A DNA stretch of 64,000 nt, taken from Macrophomina tecta (lineage: Eukaryota > Ascomycota > Dothideomycetes > Botryosphaeriales > Botryosphaeriaceae). The stretch lies in contig JAKSGN010000001.1 of assembly GCA_024180945.1 (NCBI GenBank), positions 1 through 64,000 of the forward strand, in the 5' to 3' direction. This document shows positions 34,801 to 46,600 of the stretch, one piece after another. Every line of letters starts with the position of its first letter. Within the stretch, counting starts at the first letter, position 1. Made by a program: the position numbers and the translations under genes. The notes under the pieces were generated by a model. It did not search any database. It was not told the DNA's origin and worked only from the letters and a program-made list of their open reading frames with translations.

Positions 34801-36700
34801 TAAACTTAGTAGATGTATATTCTACGTGCGTTATCTACTAATTACCGTTATTAGCTCGTGTTATTTACGTTAAATTAAATAAAATTTAAAAGAAGGCCTC
34901 CGTAGATAATTCTTTTAGCTCTATAGCTTAAGAAATCTATTAATGGGCCTTTGTACGAGCGTATATATTATAGTGCTTAGGTAGCTTCTAATCCATAATA
35001 GCCGCTTCTTAAACTACCTTAGGCAACGCGTTAATAGCGTTTTAGCCTATATAGGTAAATATATCGTGCTACTAAGTAGCTGGCAACGATCGGATAATAA
35101 GGTTTAAGTTAACCTTTAGATTATTTAACCCCTTATTATACTCTATAAAGAAGTAGTTATACTTAAGGGTTAGGTTTACTATAATAACGTCCTTCTTGTA
35201 GAGGTATAAACGGCCTATATCTAACTAAATGCCCTTATCCCTTACCTTAGTAACGGAGATGAGGTTGGCCTTAAATAATAGTACGTAAGCCACGTCTAGT
35301 AGGGTAATAACGCGGTTCCCTTATTAGTTAGTTACGTTAACCGTTACTTCTCTAAACGCTTTAATTAGTACAGTTAAATTTCTAGCTATAACGTAATTAT
35401 CTAGACTCGTATTCCTGGTTTTCTTAAACCGTTTCTGCATAAATCGATTGTAGATGTAGTACGTAGAGCCCGTATTAGTAATCTACGAAAGCTTAAGCGT
35501 AGTAGGTTTAGCAACGTATTACGTGCTAAAAGCTAAGGCTACTACGGCTAGAAATAATAAAGAATTACTATCGTCCGAATCGTTCGTTAATTACTAATCT
35601 TGCGTATTCTCTTATAGCTTCTAAGGAGTTGGATTCTTACGTTTACGCTTAAAACGGTTAAGCGAACGCTCTACTTGATACTTAGTTTAGGGGTCCTCTA
35701 GGCTCTTATTAATCTTAGCCTAAACCTTCTTATTAGGCGTCTAATTGGTCGGTCTAATTACTACATTATAATACATATATTAGTAATACTAGTAATTCTT
35801 CCTATACGTATATTTGGGAGGGCCTCGTTCCTGCTTTTAATTACGTAGCGTGGCCGTAAAGGCTGCTTTTGTAACCTTCGGATTTTCGGCTATATTTTGA
35901 CGTTAGTAGTTGCGGTATTTAATAATAAGATTAGCTAGTATTTTAGTAAGCTTACCGTTCTAGAGCCTAATTTTGTAGTTAGTAGCCCACTAAGCATTAT
36001 AAGATAAAAGCGCTTTTAGAAAGCTCTTCTTACCTTAGTTACTAGAAACGTCGGGTAGATTAAGTAATTCCGCCTTAAATAGCGTCTTCTTTTATTAATT
36101 AAGCTACTTAGCGATATTCTAGCTGCTAGGTAATTTCTCGAGCTGCTTTAGCTAATTAATTACGAGGTCTTCTTAAGTCTCTTTTATTGGCTAAAGCCGT
36201 GCCTTAAGCGTAGATAGCTAAGAATAAGGGTATAGATTATCTTTTAGCTTCTAAAGAATTAGTTAGAGAGAGGAGCTAATAGAGTCTAAAATAACCGTTA
36301 ATAGGTTGTTAATTTCTTTTTCTAGCTTCTCGTATTCTCGGAGCTCTTATTTATAGTCTTTACATTGTAGCTTATAACGCTCCTATGCTCGTGTAGAGTC
36401 GTTTTCTGGCTCCGTAGGGCTACGTGGCTTTATTAGCTGGATCGGCTTCTCCACAAGGTTCGGATTGATGTAGTCGAAGATTTTTCCCTACTTCGCTCGG
36501 GCTTAGATAGTGAAATACCACTTATCCTAGTTATCGGACGATTTTAGGACGACGATAGGTTTTGATGAGGCTATGGTTACTAGTAGTGGCTAGTAGTTGC
36601 TTATCGGATAATCGGGCCGAGTCTCGTGGCCGTAGGTAACTTAGGGGCAGCGCTAGTACGTAGTGAAACTCGCTTAAATAGCTAGTACACCTACTAGGGA
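31883..36700 (-). pseudogene. Copia gag-pol remnants
   Basis: Reverse-complement reading gives a gag-like start near 36.6 kb (KIFDYINPNLVEKP), a long decayed protease-integrase region, and reverse transcriptase with the block YLFVFFFVDNIIIAYYKR near 33.0 kb, the FVDD box with the last Asp changed to Asn. RNase H and the 3' end lie below 32.5 kb and are cut at 31882 by the Gypsy insertion. Many in-frame stops. Confidence 0.7.
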
Positions 36701-36910
36701 CGCTACACCTGGAAGGCTGCTAAAGTAGGCACTTGGTGATAGTTTGGGTAACCGTCACAAAAATAACGAATAAGGGAGGCACTTGGCTCCGCTTATAACC
36801 GTGTGGCAAAAGAATGCCAAGCGAGACGTCCGGATGCCACGGAACGCTTAAACGTAGCACAAAGAAGTGCTTCTGGAGGATGGCTTAGATAACGGAAGGC
36901 ACCTAAGACG

Positions 36911-36926
36911 CACCCGGGCTCATAAC
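36911..36926 (-). promoter_or_regulatory. Copia primer-binding site
   Basis: Directly inside the right LTR the minus strand reads GTTATGAGCCCGGGTG. TTATGAGCCC is complementary to the anticodon-arm sequence GGGCTCATAA of methionine tRNA, which fits half-tRNA priming as used by Ty1/copia elements. Confidence 0.6.
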
Positions 36927-37145
36927 TGTTGGAGAATGACTAATTGGCAGCCTTGATTTAACTGATGAAGATGAGTTCCCCTAGATTGGCATGTCTAGTA
37001 GAGGGAGGCCGTACGGGCTTCCCTTATACCTATTCTACCTACTAGGGTAAAACGGGTATGTAACTTGCTTACCTGCTGAGACAGGTGTGCAACGAGTATA
37101 AGACATAACTGAATCCAAAACACTACTGAATCAAATATTCCAACA
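36927..37145 (-). repeat. right LTR of the Copia element (unmutated copy)
   Basis: 219 bp. This is the 5' LTR in coding orientation. It keeps normal GC content, unlike its left partner. Confidence 0.9.
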
Positions 37146-37313
37146 CTTCCCTTCGCGTGGGCGCGTCGCTTGCTTAAGCTCGCCCAAGGTTTCACGAAAA
37201 GCTGAAAGTATATAAAGATGCTTCCCGACACTATTATTAGCGAAACGAAATTAACTTTTGCTAGTGGAACGTAGCGTCTTTCCTAAACTGGTGCTTTTGA
37301 AGGCATTGTTTAC

Positions 37314-37441
37314 TGTTGGAATATTACATGTTTATACATTAAACTAACCTTAGCCACGGTCGAGGATGGATACGAGGCTTCCGCCTAAGCCGCCCTCTTA
37401 GTCCTTATTCTTAATTGATGGTATCACCAACAAATTCAACA
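37314..37441. repeat. candidate short solo LTR
   Basis: A 128-bp block starts TGTTGGAAT and ends AATTCAACA, near-inverted TG..CA termini, flanked by TTTAC (37309-37313) and CTTAC (37442-37446), a 5-bp duplication with one transition. Size and ends suit a short Copia-type LTR unrelated to the 219-bp one. Confidence 0.4.
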
Positions 37442-37445
37442 CTTA

Positions 37446-38497
37446 CTTAGACTATTTATCAACGCATCGACGAGGCAGTGTCTTATATCGAAATTACTAG
37501 GCCCCTTTGAACCTAAATCTTGGAGAAAAGTATTATAGATAAAGCCTCTTTATCCAGCGTTGTAGGCGTTTTATGCGCGCGTCAAGTAGTGGCAGCTTAA
37601 TGCTTGGAATAACGTTTCTAAACAAGGTTTAAAAAGCAGTAACAGCACGCAGGCGCGCAGCGAGAGGAGTAAGCAAGCAATGGCCAGAACTTAACGCTAT
37701 AGCTAATTATCCTCCCGATATTAAAAGTATTCGACCGTGGGGTATGCGGGGAGGGAATACTAATATTCTGGCCCTTATTTGCAGATAAGAGTGCTACGAA
37801 ATATTACAAGAGAGAGTCAACCTCTAGAAATTAAATAGAGAAAGAAATAGTATGTGAGGTCTTAAGACAATTCGAGCGTGTTACGGTGGTAGAAACCATA
37901 TGCGAAATGGTCAAGTTCTGGAAGTTGAGCAAGGTTAGTCGAATACTTTTAACATCATGTGGTGTTCAACTCGCCCTATAGGGAATCGCGGTTCTGAGTA
38001 TCAAGAGCCTAGCCAATAGGATTACGCTGTAATCATTCAACAGCCCTTGGAGGGCGCTCCCGACACGCAATTTCCTACAGCCCCCCTGCAACAGGGTGCG
38101 TTTGGTCTATTGCCTCATCGTATTTCGTATTCGTAACGCGCTGATAGATGCCTGCGAACCATTAAACATTTCTAATTAGGATTTGTAAGCATCGTACTGT
38201 TTTGCGGCTGATTTAGCCCGGTGCATAGACCTTAACTATCGCATCTTATTTCTTGTTGCCTATGCCTGATCTGCCGTATGTCCTCTCTTTTAGGTTAAGT
38301 TAATAAGTCACATCGCGATCAGATGACACTATGAAAGGGGAAGAGTAGTCCAGACTTGCTAGAAACCTCGTATTTAACCTTTTACATGACCTGTAAATGC
38401 TTAAGCCACCTACAAGACGGTTCGATAAATATAGACACTAAGCGACAGGCACGGCTTCTAGACCCGGAGAAAACCGTACCGTAGTCCTCACATGCCG
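37446..38497. other. intergenic stretch without a supported gene
   Basis: Normal to slightly AT-rich sequence with no open frame above about 60 codons that I can defend and no recognisable repeat. Confidence 0.5.
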
Positions 38498-38504
38498 TAT
38501 AAAA
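38498..38504 (+). promoter_or_regulatory. TATA box of the small secreted protein gene
   Basis: TATAAAA at 38498-38504 lies 183 bp before the signal-peptide ATG at 38687. Transcription would start near 38530. Confidence 0.45.
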
Positions 38505-38686
38505 GGACATCATGACACTAAAGTGACCATTTAATTCAGACATACCTCAGCGTGCGTACCTACACTAGCACGGTTGCTTATTACTATTTATCTCTCTATA
38601 TATCGCTCGTCTATCCTCCTTACTACACCAAAGAAGCCGGCATTAACGCAGCCATCGAAGAGACCTTTCCTCCCGTCTCGTACAAA

Positions 38687-39058
38687 ATGGTTTTGCTCCT
38701 CACCGCCACCCTTATCACGCTCCTTAATACCGCTCAAGCCTGGACCGGCCACGCGGCTAATTCATGCCGTATACTACCGGTGAAGCCAAGGTCTAATCCT
38801 GTTGAGGATAAGGTCTGGTTTCTTGTCCCCGATAGCGGTAACTGCTTCAACTCGCTTAACGTCTGCATGGACTGGTACCACCCGAGCCCGTCCGAGCTGT
38901 ACATTACTCTTACCAACAAAGCGCATAATGCGTTTATTTGTTTCAGCGACGACAAAAATTGGGAGAGTTGTGTGCAAGCCAGCGCAGGGGTGCCTTGTAA
39001 TGCTGGCATTCCGATCAACGATGTCAGGATCTACGCTAGTCTATATTATACGCCTTGA
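38687..39058 (+). CDS. small secreted cysteine-containing protein
   Basis: 123 residues from the ATG at 38687 (MVLLLTATLI). The frame is open to an earlier ATG at 38552, but only the later start gives a signal peptide (LLTATLITLLNTAQA, cleavage near residue 18). The mature part of ~105 residues has six cysteines, is rich in aromatic residues and asparagine, and has no transmembrane segment or motif I know. Size, secretion and cysteine content fit the broad class of fungal small secreted proteins, some of which are effectors; no activity can be assigned. It lies alone between decayed transposons and is not RIP-damaged. Confidence 0.65.
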   Translation: MVLLLTATLITLLNTAQAWTGHAANSCRILPVKPRSNPVEDKVWFLVPDSGNCFNSLNVCMDWYHPSPSELYITLTNKAHNAFICFSDDKNWESCVQASAGVPCNAGIPINDVRIYASLYYTP

Positions 39059-40510
39059 GCGCAGGTTTAGGAGGCACGATACGAGCTTCTTTAGGGTTCT
39101 AGAGGTTCAGTACTGGATTTATAGGACATAAGCGATCCTGAGGGAGTTTCGAGCAGTAGGAATAGGGGGTGTAATCGGCTTTTCTTGAGACCATAACGGT
39201 CGTCAGACAATCTACTCATACAAATATCCGCATACCACCGATTTAGAGACTACTATCATCACTATTAACCTGACCAACAAAGTTTCTCACTTCCCACTCT
39301 CCCGCCCAGGTCCATCAACGCCCCCTAGTCCCCGAAACGCCGAATCCAAAATTCACCGAGCACCCCGCACGCAGCCCCTAAGACCTATGCTTTATTGTAA
39401 ATAGCTCTCTTCCTGATTCTCTGATCCCTTATTGGGCTGGCTACTTAATCAGATCAAAGCTCTGCGCGAGTAGTGAGTGGAACACCAACATTCTGCCGCT
39501 TAACCGTCCCACTATTGGTGACTCACCTTGATTCATTTTTCAGCTCCACTAGGCCGGCGTCAACGACTAGGTTGGCTAAGAACAGCACTGCTGAGGATCT
39601 CTAAACCGCTAAGATGCACATTAGCTGCCGGAAAATCCGGTTTTAGGTTTCGATAGTAGCCTCCTATGCTTTTACTAGCGTATATTAGGCATACGGCAGC
39701 TGTAGTAGGTAGATGCGCTATAAATTTAGCCAGTCCACCAGCTCGTGCTATCCCATATAACTTTTAGTCTTATATAACACGATATCGCTAGAGCTATAAG
39801 GCCGGCGTATACAATATTAGTGTTATAACTAGTGCTTATAGCTACGTTTATCAGCTAACTTTTTGGCTTATTCCCGCGTTTTTAAGGCAAGGTAGTCCAG
39901 ATTATGTTATGTTCTGGAAGCCCAGCAATGAGGAAACCTCGGCGGAATCAATAACTAGAATTCTATCACCAGTTTCGCGGACTGGTTCACATTTTGAGGT
40001 GCGCAGGAACATGCTTCATCAAATACCGATTTTACCCAGGAAACCAATAAATTATATAAGACGCTACAAAATACGGGTTAGTTTTGTGGGCACGGTGGCT
40101 TATGCAGGGAACCTAATCCTCTTGTCGCAACAGGAGTGGGGGCTTGGCTGAAAAGGCCACGTCACAAACGACGCCCTTGAACCTGCAGAAGAACAGGGTT
40201 TCGCATGAGTAAGATTAGGCAGCTGTTGGCACGGCTGAGGGCGAAGACTTCATTTCGGTGCGCCATTCGGATAAGAGCACCAGAGATCCCACGAGTGAAG
40301 GTTATCCAGGCGTTTCTCCACAGCCTTCTGGAGAGGCACTTGTTCCCAGAAATGAGGGTTACCATTCGTCAACTCCGCCCAAAGAGGCATATTTCCGAGA
40401 AGAAGACGGTGGTCTTGGAGCTTTCACCCGAGACGACCTGGAACGAGCTGCTCTTCCAGCACCTGCATGGTCTGTTTTACTCCACCATCTTCAGTGACTG
40501 TGTTGACTAG
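39059..40510. other. intergenic, possibly holding 5' exon(s) of the next gene
   Basis: 39060-40150 shows no convincing gene. From about 40260 to 40495 an open plus-strand frame with balanced composition (ending GAFTRDDLERAALPAPAWSVLLHHLQ) is a good candidate for an upstream exon of the RING-finger gene. I could not settle a single donor/acceptor pair joining it to 40511. Confidence 0.4.
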
Positions 40511-40549
40511 GTTACAGAATATGTACCGCCTACAAGTTTGGTCGCTGAC

Positions 40550-42352
40550 ATGATATCGAACCCGTCTTTGAAAGATTTCAGCGTAACCTGGAGCGGTGAA
40601 ACTGTGGTGCCGGAATATGCAAACACCACCAGACTCACGCTCGTTGAGAATGAGCCATCCGATTGGAACCTGAAGCGGTTCAACATCAACGACTCGTTCG
40701 AAGCTTTCGCAAAACTGCAAAGCGGAAAAGGCCGGCTGTCAGCCCGCCTGTCGCCTCTGAATGCATCACATGCTGATACGCTGGTCGTGGATGACAATCT
40801 GAGCATCTCTTTCCACAGGACCTTGTTTGTTCTCCAAAGCTTCTTGGATGGTATCCTACTTAACATCAGCCAGACGTATGCCAGACGATGATGCAACACA
40901 CCAGCTACCGGCGTCGTTTGGAAAATTCCCTCTGTACAACACTGCCGCGTTCCGTAAAATGTGGCCGAATTCGAACGTCGCGAATGGGGGCGTGTTCTTT
41001 CCGATGTGGCAGCGCGAAGCCATGTTCCTCGGCTTTGATCATCATGGCAAAGACACAAAGTATGCCATTCGTGTTAGCGTGGGCAACATCAATGCTATCA
41101 GTGGCCGCGCCATCAACAGACGAGCAAGCGAGCAAGACTATGTCGTGGTTCCGGGCCAGCCGTGGTTGGACGGTATCCTTGTTGAATCAGGGCTCGTACG
41201 TCAGTTTGTCGCCATGCCACGTCAGTATACGCTTCAGCTTGTGTTTTCTGCTTGCCTTGCATCACTGACGTGGCTTTTAGTTGGAAAGAACTACACCGTG
41301 GAAGGTCAGTTGACAAAGCAAGAAAAGTTTGGAGGTATTCAGATCGAAGTCATTCCATCTCGAAGCTTCAGTCAGAAGCAATTCTGGTATGGCATGCCCG
41401 GTCAAACACCTTGCATCCCCCCGTCCAGTCCGAAGATGGTCAATCTCAAGGCTGGCGATTGCATCACAATGAGCGACAGTGAAAAGACGGGGCGTCCGAT
41501 GCAACTCGGAGATAGCTTCAGAACGCTGGATCTTCCACGCGAGGCTGAATTTCAGGTATATGTTTGCTGTCCAATGTATGAATTTACAGTTGTGGTCTGA
41601 CTTGCATTTAGGCAGTTTGCCCTATTCCAGATGATTACGGACAGGGGCTACATGGCAGTCCTGTCGCTGAATCCCGTGGTGACCCAAAGCCTAAGGAGAT
41701 GGGAATTGCTGCCGGCGCGAAACTGATGCAAGACATCAACGCCGACAACGAGCCTCCATTGAACTGGGACAAAGCCCGATCCTGCCTTGTCAATGTTCAG
41801 ATATTCGACTCGTCAACTTTTGAAAGTGTCACTCACATCGTGCCCCCACAGACTCCAATCACGAAAGAGGCGTATGCCCAAGCTGGTTGCCCGTATTACC
41901 TGGTCGAGGAAGACCCTGAGTCGCGCGTCGAGGCATCAAAGGCTTTCTCCACAGTAGAGAGCGTCAGTGTTCTTGATCGGCGCGTGATGCTTCGTGAGGG
42001 CACCGAAGACGAGATCGATCCGTCGGAACCGAGGGCATGCAGTATTTGCAGGGTCAGACTATGCGACTGCGTGTAAGGCACAGCTTCCAATGGATGATGG
42101 CTTCACGTGCGGCTGACATGATTAATCAGGATCCGTCCTTGCAATCACCAAATCTGTGGTACATGTCTGGAAGCAAGTCCCCAGCGGCAGGTGTGCCCGA
42201 TATGCAAGACACGTTGGCAGCATGTCGCGGGCTTTTCCGCGCCCATGAACATACCCGGGGAGGAGATATGTGATGACGTGGTTTCTGTGATCACGCTTGA
42301 CTCAAGAAATGGGAGATTGGAATTCGTATCAAGAACGGAGATGCTCATGTGA
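40550..42352 (+). CDS. multi-exon fungal protein of unknown function with C-terminal RING finger
   Basis: Exons 40550-40824 (acceptor at 40511), 40874-41220, 41281-41555, 41612-42072 and 42130-42352. Introns of 49, 60, 56 and 57 nt all have GT..AG ends and keep frame, giving 526 residues from the first ATG. The body contains blocks such as HRTLRMPDDDATHQLP, GGVFFPMWQREAMFL, YVVVPGQPWLDG, VRQFVAMPLG and GGIQIEVIPS, which recur in a widespread fungal family without known function. The last two exons build a C3HC4 RING finger (CSIC, then PCNH, ICGTC, CPIC), so the protein is a candidate E3 ubiquitin ligase, probably soluble. The N-terminus is unresolved and may include 40260-40495. It is convergent with the minus-strand gene ending at 42438, 85 bp away. 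Confidence 0.7.
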
Positions 42353-42437
42353 AAAGTCAAGGCTGATGAAGGAAGGAGGGAGAGGCTCGAACGTGCCTGT
42401 TTATCTGTATTGTCCATCAAATTTAAATAACAACTTG

Positions 42438-43370
42438 TCATGGCCTCTGGCGCTTGTAGTAGTCAAGGTGCTTCTTGACTAATTGCAAAGCCCCGAATCG
42501 CTCTTCCGCAGTGTTAATGAGACGCAACATCTGACCATCGGCTTCCAGCTCTTGCATGAATTGATGCCGTTCAGCTTCGGGGAGTTTGCGGATATAGACA
42601 TTCAAACTTCCAAGAACAGTAGAAACGCCCTTGCCACGGTCCTTCAGGGAACCGTCTCCAACCAAGTCAGGATCCAGGGCAGCCGAAAGCTGGCCGATCC
42701 ATGTATTTTCAGGGATCCTTGACGTAGTTGGCGCCATTGTTGGAATCCAAGATGTGGACAAACCTCTTGTAGGGTTGGTGAACGATGGCATTGCGGGAAT
42801 GCGAGGAACAATCTCGAATTGCGTGCCGCCAATTGCAACTACCGGTGCTCGCTGAAACATTCTCGTACCCGTCGCCAATTTTTCAATTCCTCGCCCCCCT
42901 CGGCCAACGGGTCCAAGGAAATGCTGTTGGCTCGCTGTGGAGCCGTTGTAAGATTTACGAAACGGTGTGGGGCGTGGCATAATGGACTTTAGCTCGGGAT
43001 TTTCTGGCACCTTCTCGGGGACCTTTGTCTGCTGCCTGGCAAGCTGCAACGCCTTTCGCCTTGTCTCAATCCTACAGGTGCATTAGTAAGCATAGTTCTC
43101 AATCAGCCGTGGGAATCGTACCAAATTTGACTTGCTAGCAAAGCACTCAAAGCATTAGAAAGATATTCCAACCTCTCATGCGAATCCGGGTCGATTGGTG
43201 TAGTGTGCGAGGCCTCTACTCCGCGGGCCTCGATTTCCTTGACTATAAGAGATAAAATATGCAACCGCTGCTCGCATTGAGATATTATATCTCTAAGCTG
43301 AGATATTTGGGAGGCAATAGCAGAGTCTTCGCTTTGCACCTTTCCGATTGCCGAGACGTGCTTTTCGGCA
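42438..43370 (-). pseudogene. coiled-coil protein gene, 5' end cut off by LINE insertion
   Basis: Two exons, 43122-43370 and 42438-43071, join across a 50-nt intron (43072-43121; GTACGA donor, TACTAAT branch, TGTAG acceptor). The frame is open right up to the LINE 3' tail at 43371 with no ATG in frame, so the LINE lies in the coding sequence and the first exon(s) are missing. The first part (SQISQLRDIISQCEQRLHI) is helical and coiled-coil-like. The middle is proline/arginine-rich and disordered. The end (AERHQFMQELEADGQMLRLI) is helical again. I recognise no family. The remaining sequence is undamaged, so the insertion may be recent; a shortened product cannot be excluded. Confidence 0.6.
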
Positions 43371-43390
43371 TTTATTTATTTATTTATTTA
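43371..43390 (+). repeat. (TTTA)5 tail marking the LINE 3' end
   Basis: Five TTTA units on the plus strand, that is (TAAA)n at the 3' end of the minus-strand LINE, directly against host coding sequence. Confidence 0.8.
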
Positions 43391-43600
43391 GTTTAACGTC
43401 CTTCTTGAGTCAGAGACTATCAAAGACGGGCTTTAGAAGCCGTTTCTAGTTATACATTTTCTAGAGGCTCCTTGTAAAAGAAGCATTCTAGGAGAGCACA
43501 AGGAATAGTAGACTTAAAAGCCAAACGAGAGGCAGGCCTCTAAGGAGATAGTATAAGAGAATAGTAATAGAAAACAAAGGAGTGTAAGCGTCGGACGTAT

Positions 43601-46600
43601 TTAAACCCCGTCGGGCGTGTTGTTAAGAATCCACCGGCGCGTAGATATCTTGGTTTTTCTAAGAAACTCAGCTGTTGCTTGAGCGCCTTTATTTGTAGTG
43701 AATAGGTCCGTAAGATTAAGAATAGGTTTCTCCAGAGCGTCTTTTATAGAGAGCCTTTCAGCTCTATATAAATAACAGTCTAAGAGGAGATGTCTCGGTG
43801 TTTGCTTTGCCGTACCAGAGCAGTAGCATCTATCATCCTCTACATGGTTAAAACGGTAGAGATAGGACTTGAAGTACCCGTGTCCAATCTTCAGCTGGTA
43901 GAAGGAGGAAGCTGTTTCCCTTACTGTAGTAGGGGCGATCAGCTTCCTCTTTATCTTCCAGGTAAATGCTTTACTGTAGGCTGAGCTGGGAACTGATAAG
44001 AGCTGGCTTTTCCACTCGTTGTAGAGAACTTCTTTTAGTTGCATTCCGTAGAATGCAACAGAAGTGTCTTCTGTTGTAGGGGGGATTAACGTTGCTTGTT
44101 TAGCAAGTCTGTCGGCCTCCTCATTTCCGTGCACGTTGACGTGCCCCGGAACCCATTCAACCGTGACTTTGTTGTCCCTGTCTCTTAGCTGCCTGGCAGC
44201 GTGAATTGCCCGTTGCTGCCACCGTTGGCCAGGCGTGTTGTTAGGGTGTTTGAGCCTCAAGAGTGCAGCCTGGTTATCCGCAAAGACTCTTATATCTTTT
44301 GACTTGTACCCATGTTTGTTGGCTAGCTCAAGGGCAGTGGTTATGCCATCAAGTTCACCGTTATAAACGAGAGCGTTGGGACCAATATTCTTAGTAGCTC
44401 TTACTTGGATTTTGTCTCTGGATTGGCTGTAATCTAACAGTACCACTCCAACACCTATTCCCATTCCCTGAGGAAGTGATGAGGCATCAGAGTAGAGAGC
44501 TATAAGATTGTCCGGGGCCTCTGCCAACGCTTTTGAGTGCTCAGTAGCAGCATCTGCTTTGCTTAAGGTGGAGATCTCTGTATTGTAGGGAGTGTACCCG
44601 GCCCATGGTGGGTAGAGAAATGGATCGACTTTCTCTATATCCCTGGGGATCGAGCGTAGTGTATCCTTAATTCTCTCTAGCCGTGTAGCTGGGCTGTTCT
44701 CTCTAGATTCTAGATTGATCTTGTCGAGTTCTTTCCGTACTGGATGGTTTTCTCCGAGTTGGCTGATTCTTAATGCGTACTTCCGGAGGGTAGCATTTAG
44801 TCGTAGCTCTGGCGGAGGTATTGCAGCCTCTACTTCCATTGGTTTAATAGGGGCAGTCTTGAACACTCCTAGGATCTTCCGTAGGGCAAGGTTTTGGAGG
44901 AGGTTGTGTTGTCTTTTAACTGCCCACTGGTTGTTCCAGTATAGTTGGCAGCCAAAGTCGGCTACGCTTACAACACAAGCGTTATAGAGTTGTCTAATTG
45001 CATAGGGAGAAAGTCCCCGTTCAACATTAGCTAGCCTTGAGAGGCGTTGGAAGGTAGATCTTGCTTGACTTATTCTTATAGAAACGTGTTCTTTAAAAGT
45101 AAGCAGCGGGTCAAAGAAAATACCTAGCCATCGTACAAGATTCTGGGGCTTCTTCACCTGGCCATCCGGTAGAACAAGAGATGAGGAGGTTGCTTCTTTA
45201 GATCTACTAAAGTGAAGTAGCTCTGTTTTATCCAGGTCAAAGGCAACGCCCTTTTCTTTACCACGTTTGTAGAGCTCTCTTATCTCCTCTTGTAGTATTT
45301 TAACGTTGCGTTTAAAGCTGCTGGAGCTAGCTATTACTGCAATATCATCTATGTAGGAGAGGTAGACAACTTTATGAGAGGGGAAGAGCTCTCGGAGGTA
45401 GATAAGGAAGAGTATTGGTGAAACAGGGCTCCCTTGCGGAATACCTGTCTCAATCGGGCTGAACTCTTCCTCCTCTCCATTAAACGCAAGCCGTAGTTGT
45501 CGTTTATTTAGGAAAGATCTGATCCACGCGAGAAGATTGAGTGGAAGGCCTATTTTTGCCATGATAGTAAGGAGTTGTTCTTGAGCAACGTGATCAAAGG
45601 CACCTTTTACATCAAGGAATACTACTGATGTTTTACGTTTTACTCGTCGGTTCTCTTCTACCTTATTAGCTAGTAATAAGGCAGCGTCAATAGCAGATTT
45701 CTTTAGCCTTCCCCCAATTTGAGAGGGATCTAGAAGGTGTGTTGTCTCTGCTAGATAACTCAGACGTTTGGCCGTGATTCGTTCTAATATCTTCCCAAGA
45801 CAGTTGAGCAAGCTGATGACCCGGTAGGACTTGGGAGCATGTATATCTGGCTTGTTCTTGCTGAGAATTGCGCCTGTTGCTTCTCTCCAGCATAGCGGGT
45901 GGTATCCATAGCTGAATAGAGTACTGAACACCTTGTAGAAGGCTTGTGGGGCTGCTTTATACGCCTGGATAATGATCTCTTGCGTTATAGTATCAGGCCC
46001 TGGGGTTTTCCCCTTTATTTGAGTGGAGCATGCTTGTTCAAGTTCTGCTTCCTTTAGGAGGGGCCAGTCCCAGTTTGTGGGATTGTATTCCTCCCAGTTG
46101 AATGGTAGTGCCTGTGGAGGTTTTGGGAATAAACCTGTACGGAGGGCAGAACACTTCCCCTTAAAGCTATCTTCTAGTACCGCATTTGGGGCTCGGATTT
46201 CAGGGATCCTTACCTCCCTCCGTGGCTTAGTGTATGACATTGCTTTGTAGATTGACGTTGGGGTCTCCTTAGAGAGAAAGTTGTTCCAGTGTTCGCGTTT
46301 TGCTTGTTTCACCGCCTGTAGAAAGGTGTTCCGGGACTCAAGGTATGCCTTTATGCTAGTAGCGGTGGGGTTCCGTCTGTTATTACGTGTTTTTTGTCCT
46401 AGGTCTAGCCGTAGGTTGTAGAGCTCGTCTGTCCACCATGATTTAAAGCGAGGCCCCAGTTTGAGTTTGGGGATAGTAAGTTCTGCAGCATAGGTAATGG
46501 CTTTAGTCAAGCTACTACCTAGATTATTAAGTGCTGGGACTGATAACGTATTGCCCCCTGCTATATCCTGAGAGAGGGTAGAGGGGCTTAGCTGCTCTAT

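Larger units (their letters stand above)
23269..37145 (-). mobile_element. Copia LTR retrotransposon hosting a nested Gypsy element
   Basis: Two 219-bp LTRs (23269-23487 and 36927-37145) start TG(T)T and end CAACA. The flanking 5-bp duplication is CTTTC on the left and CTTCC on the right, one C-to-T difference in the mutated flank. Coding is on the minus strand: a gag region near 36.4-36.6 kb (DKWYFTI.ARAK, KIFDYINPNL), then pol down to 31.9 kb with reverse transcriptase box FVDN near 33.03 kb. The Gypsy copy 24006-31877 interrupts it, and the remaining 3' end is 23488-24005. Most of the body is RIP-decayed, but the right LTR and the first ~700 bp of the transcript are not. Confidence 0.9.
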
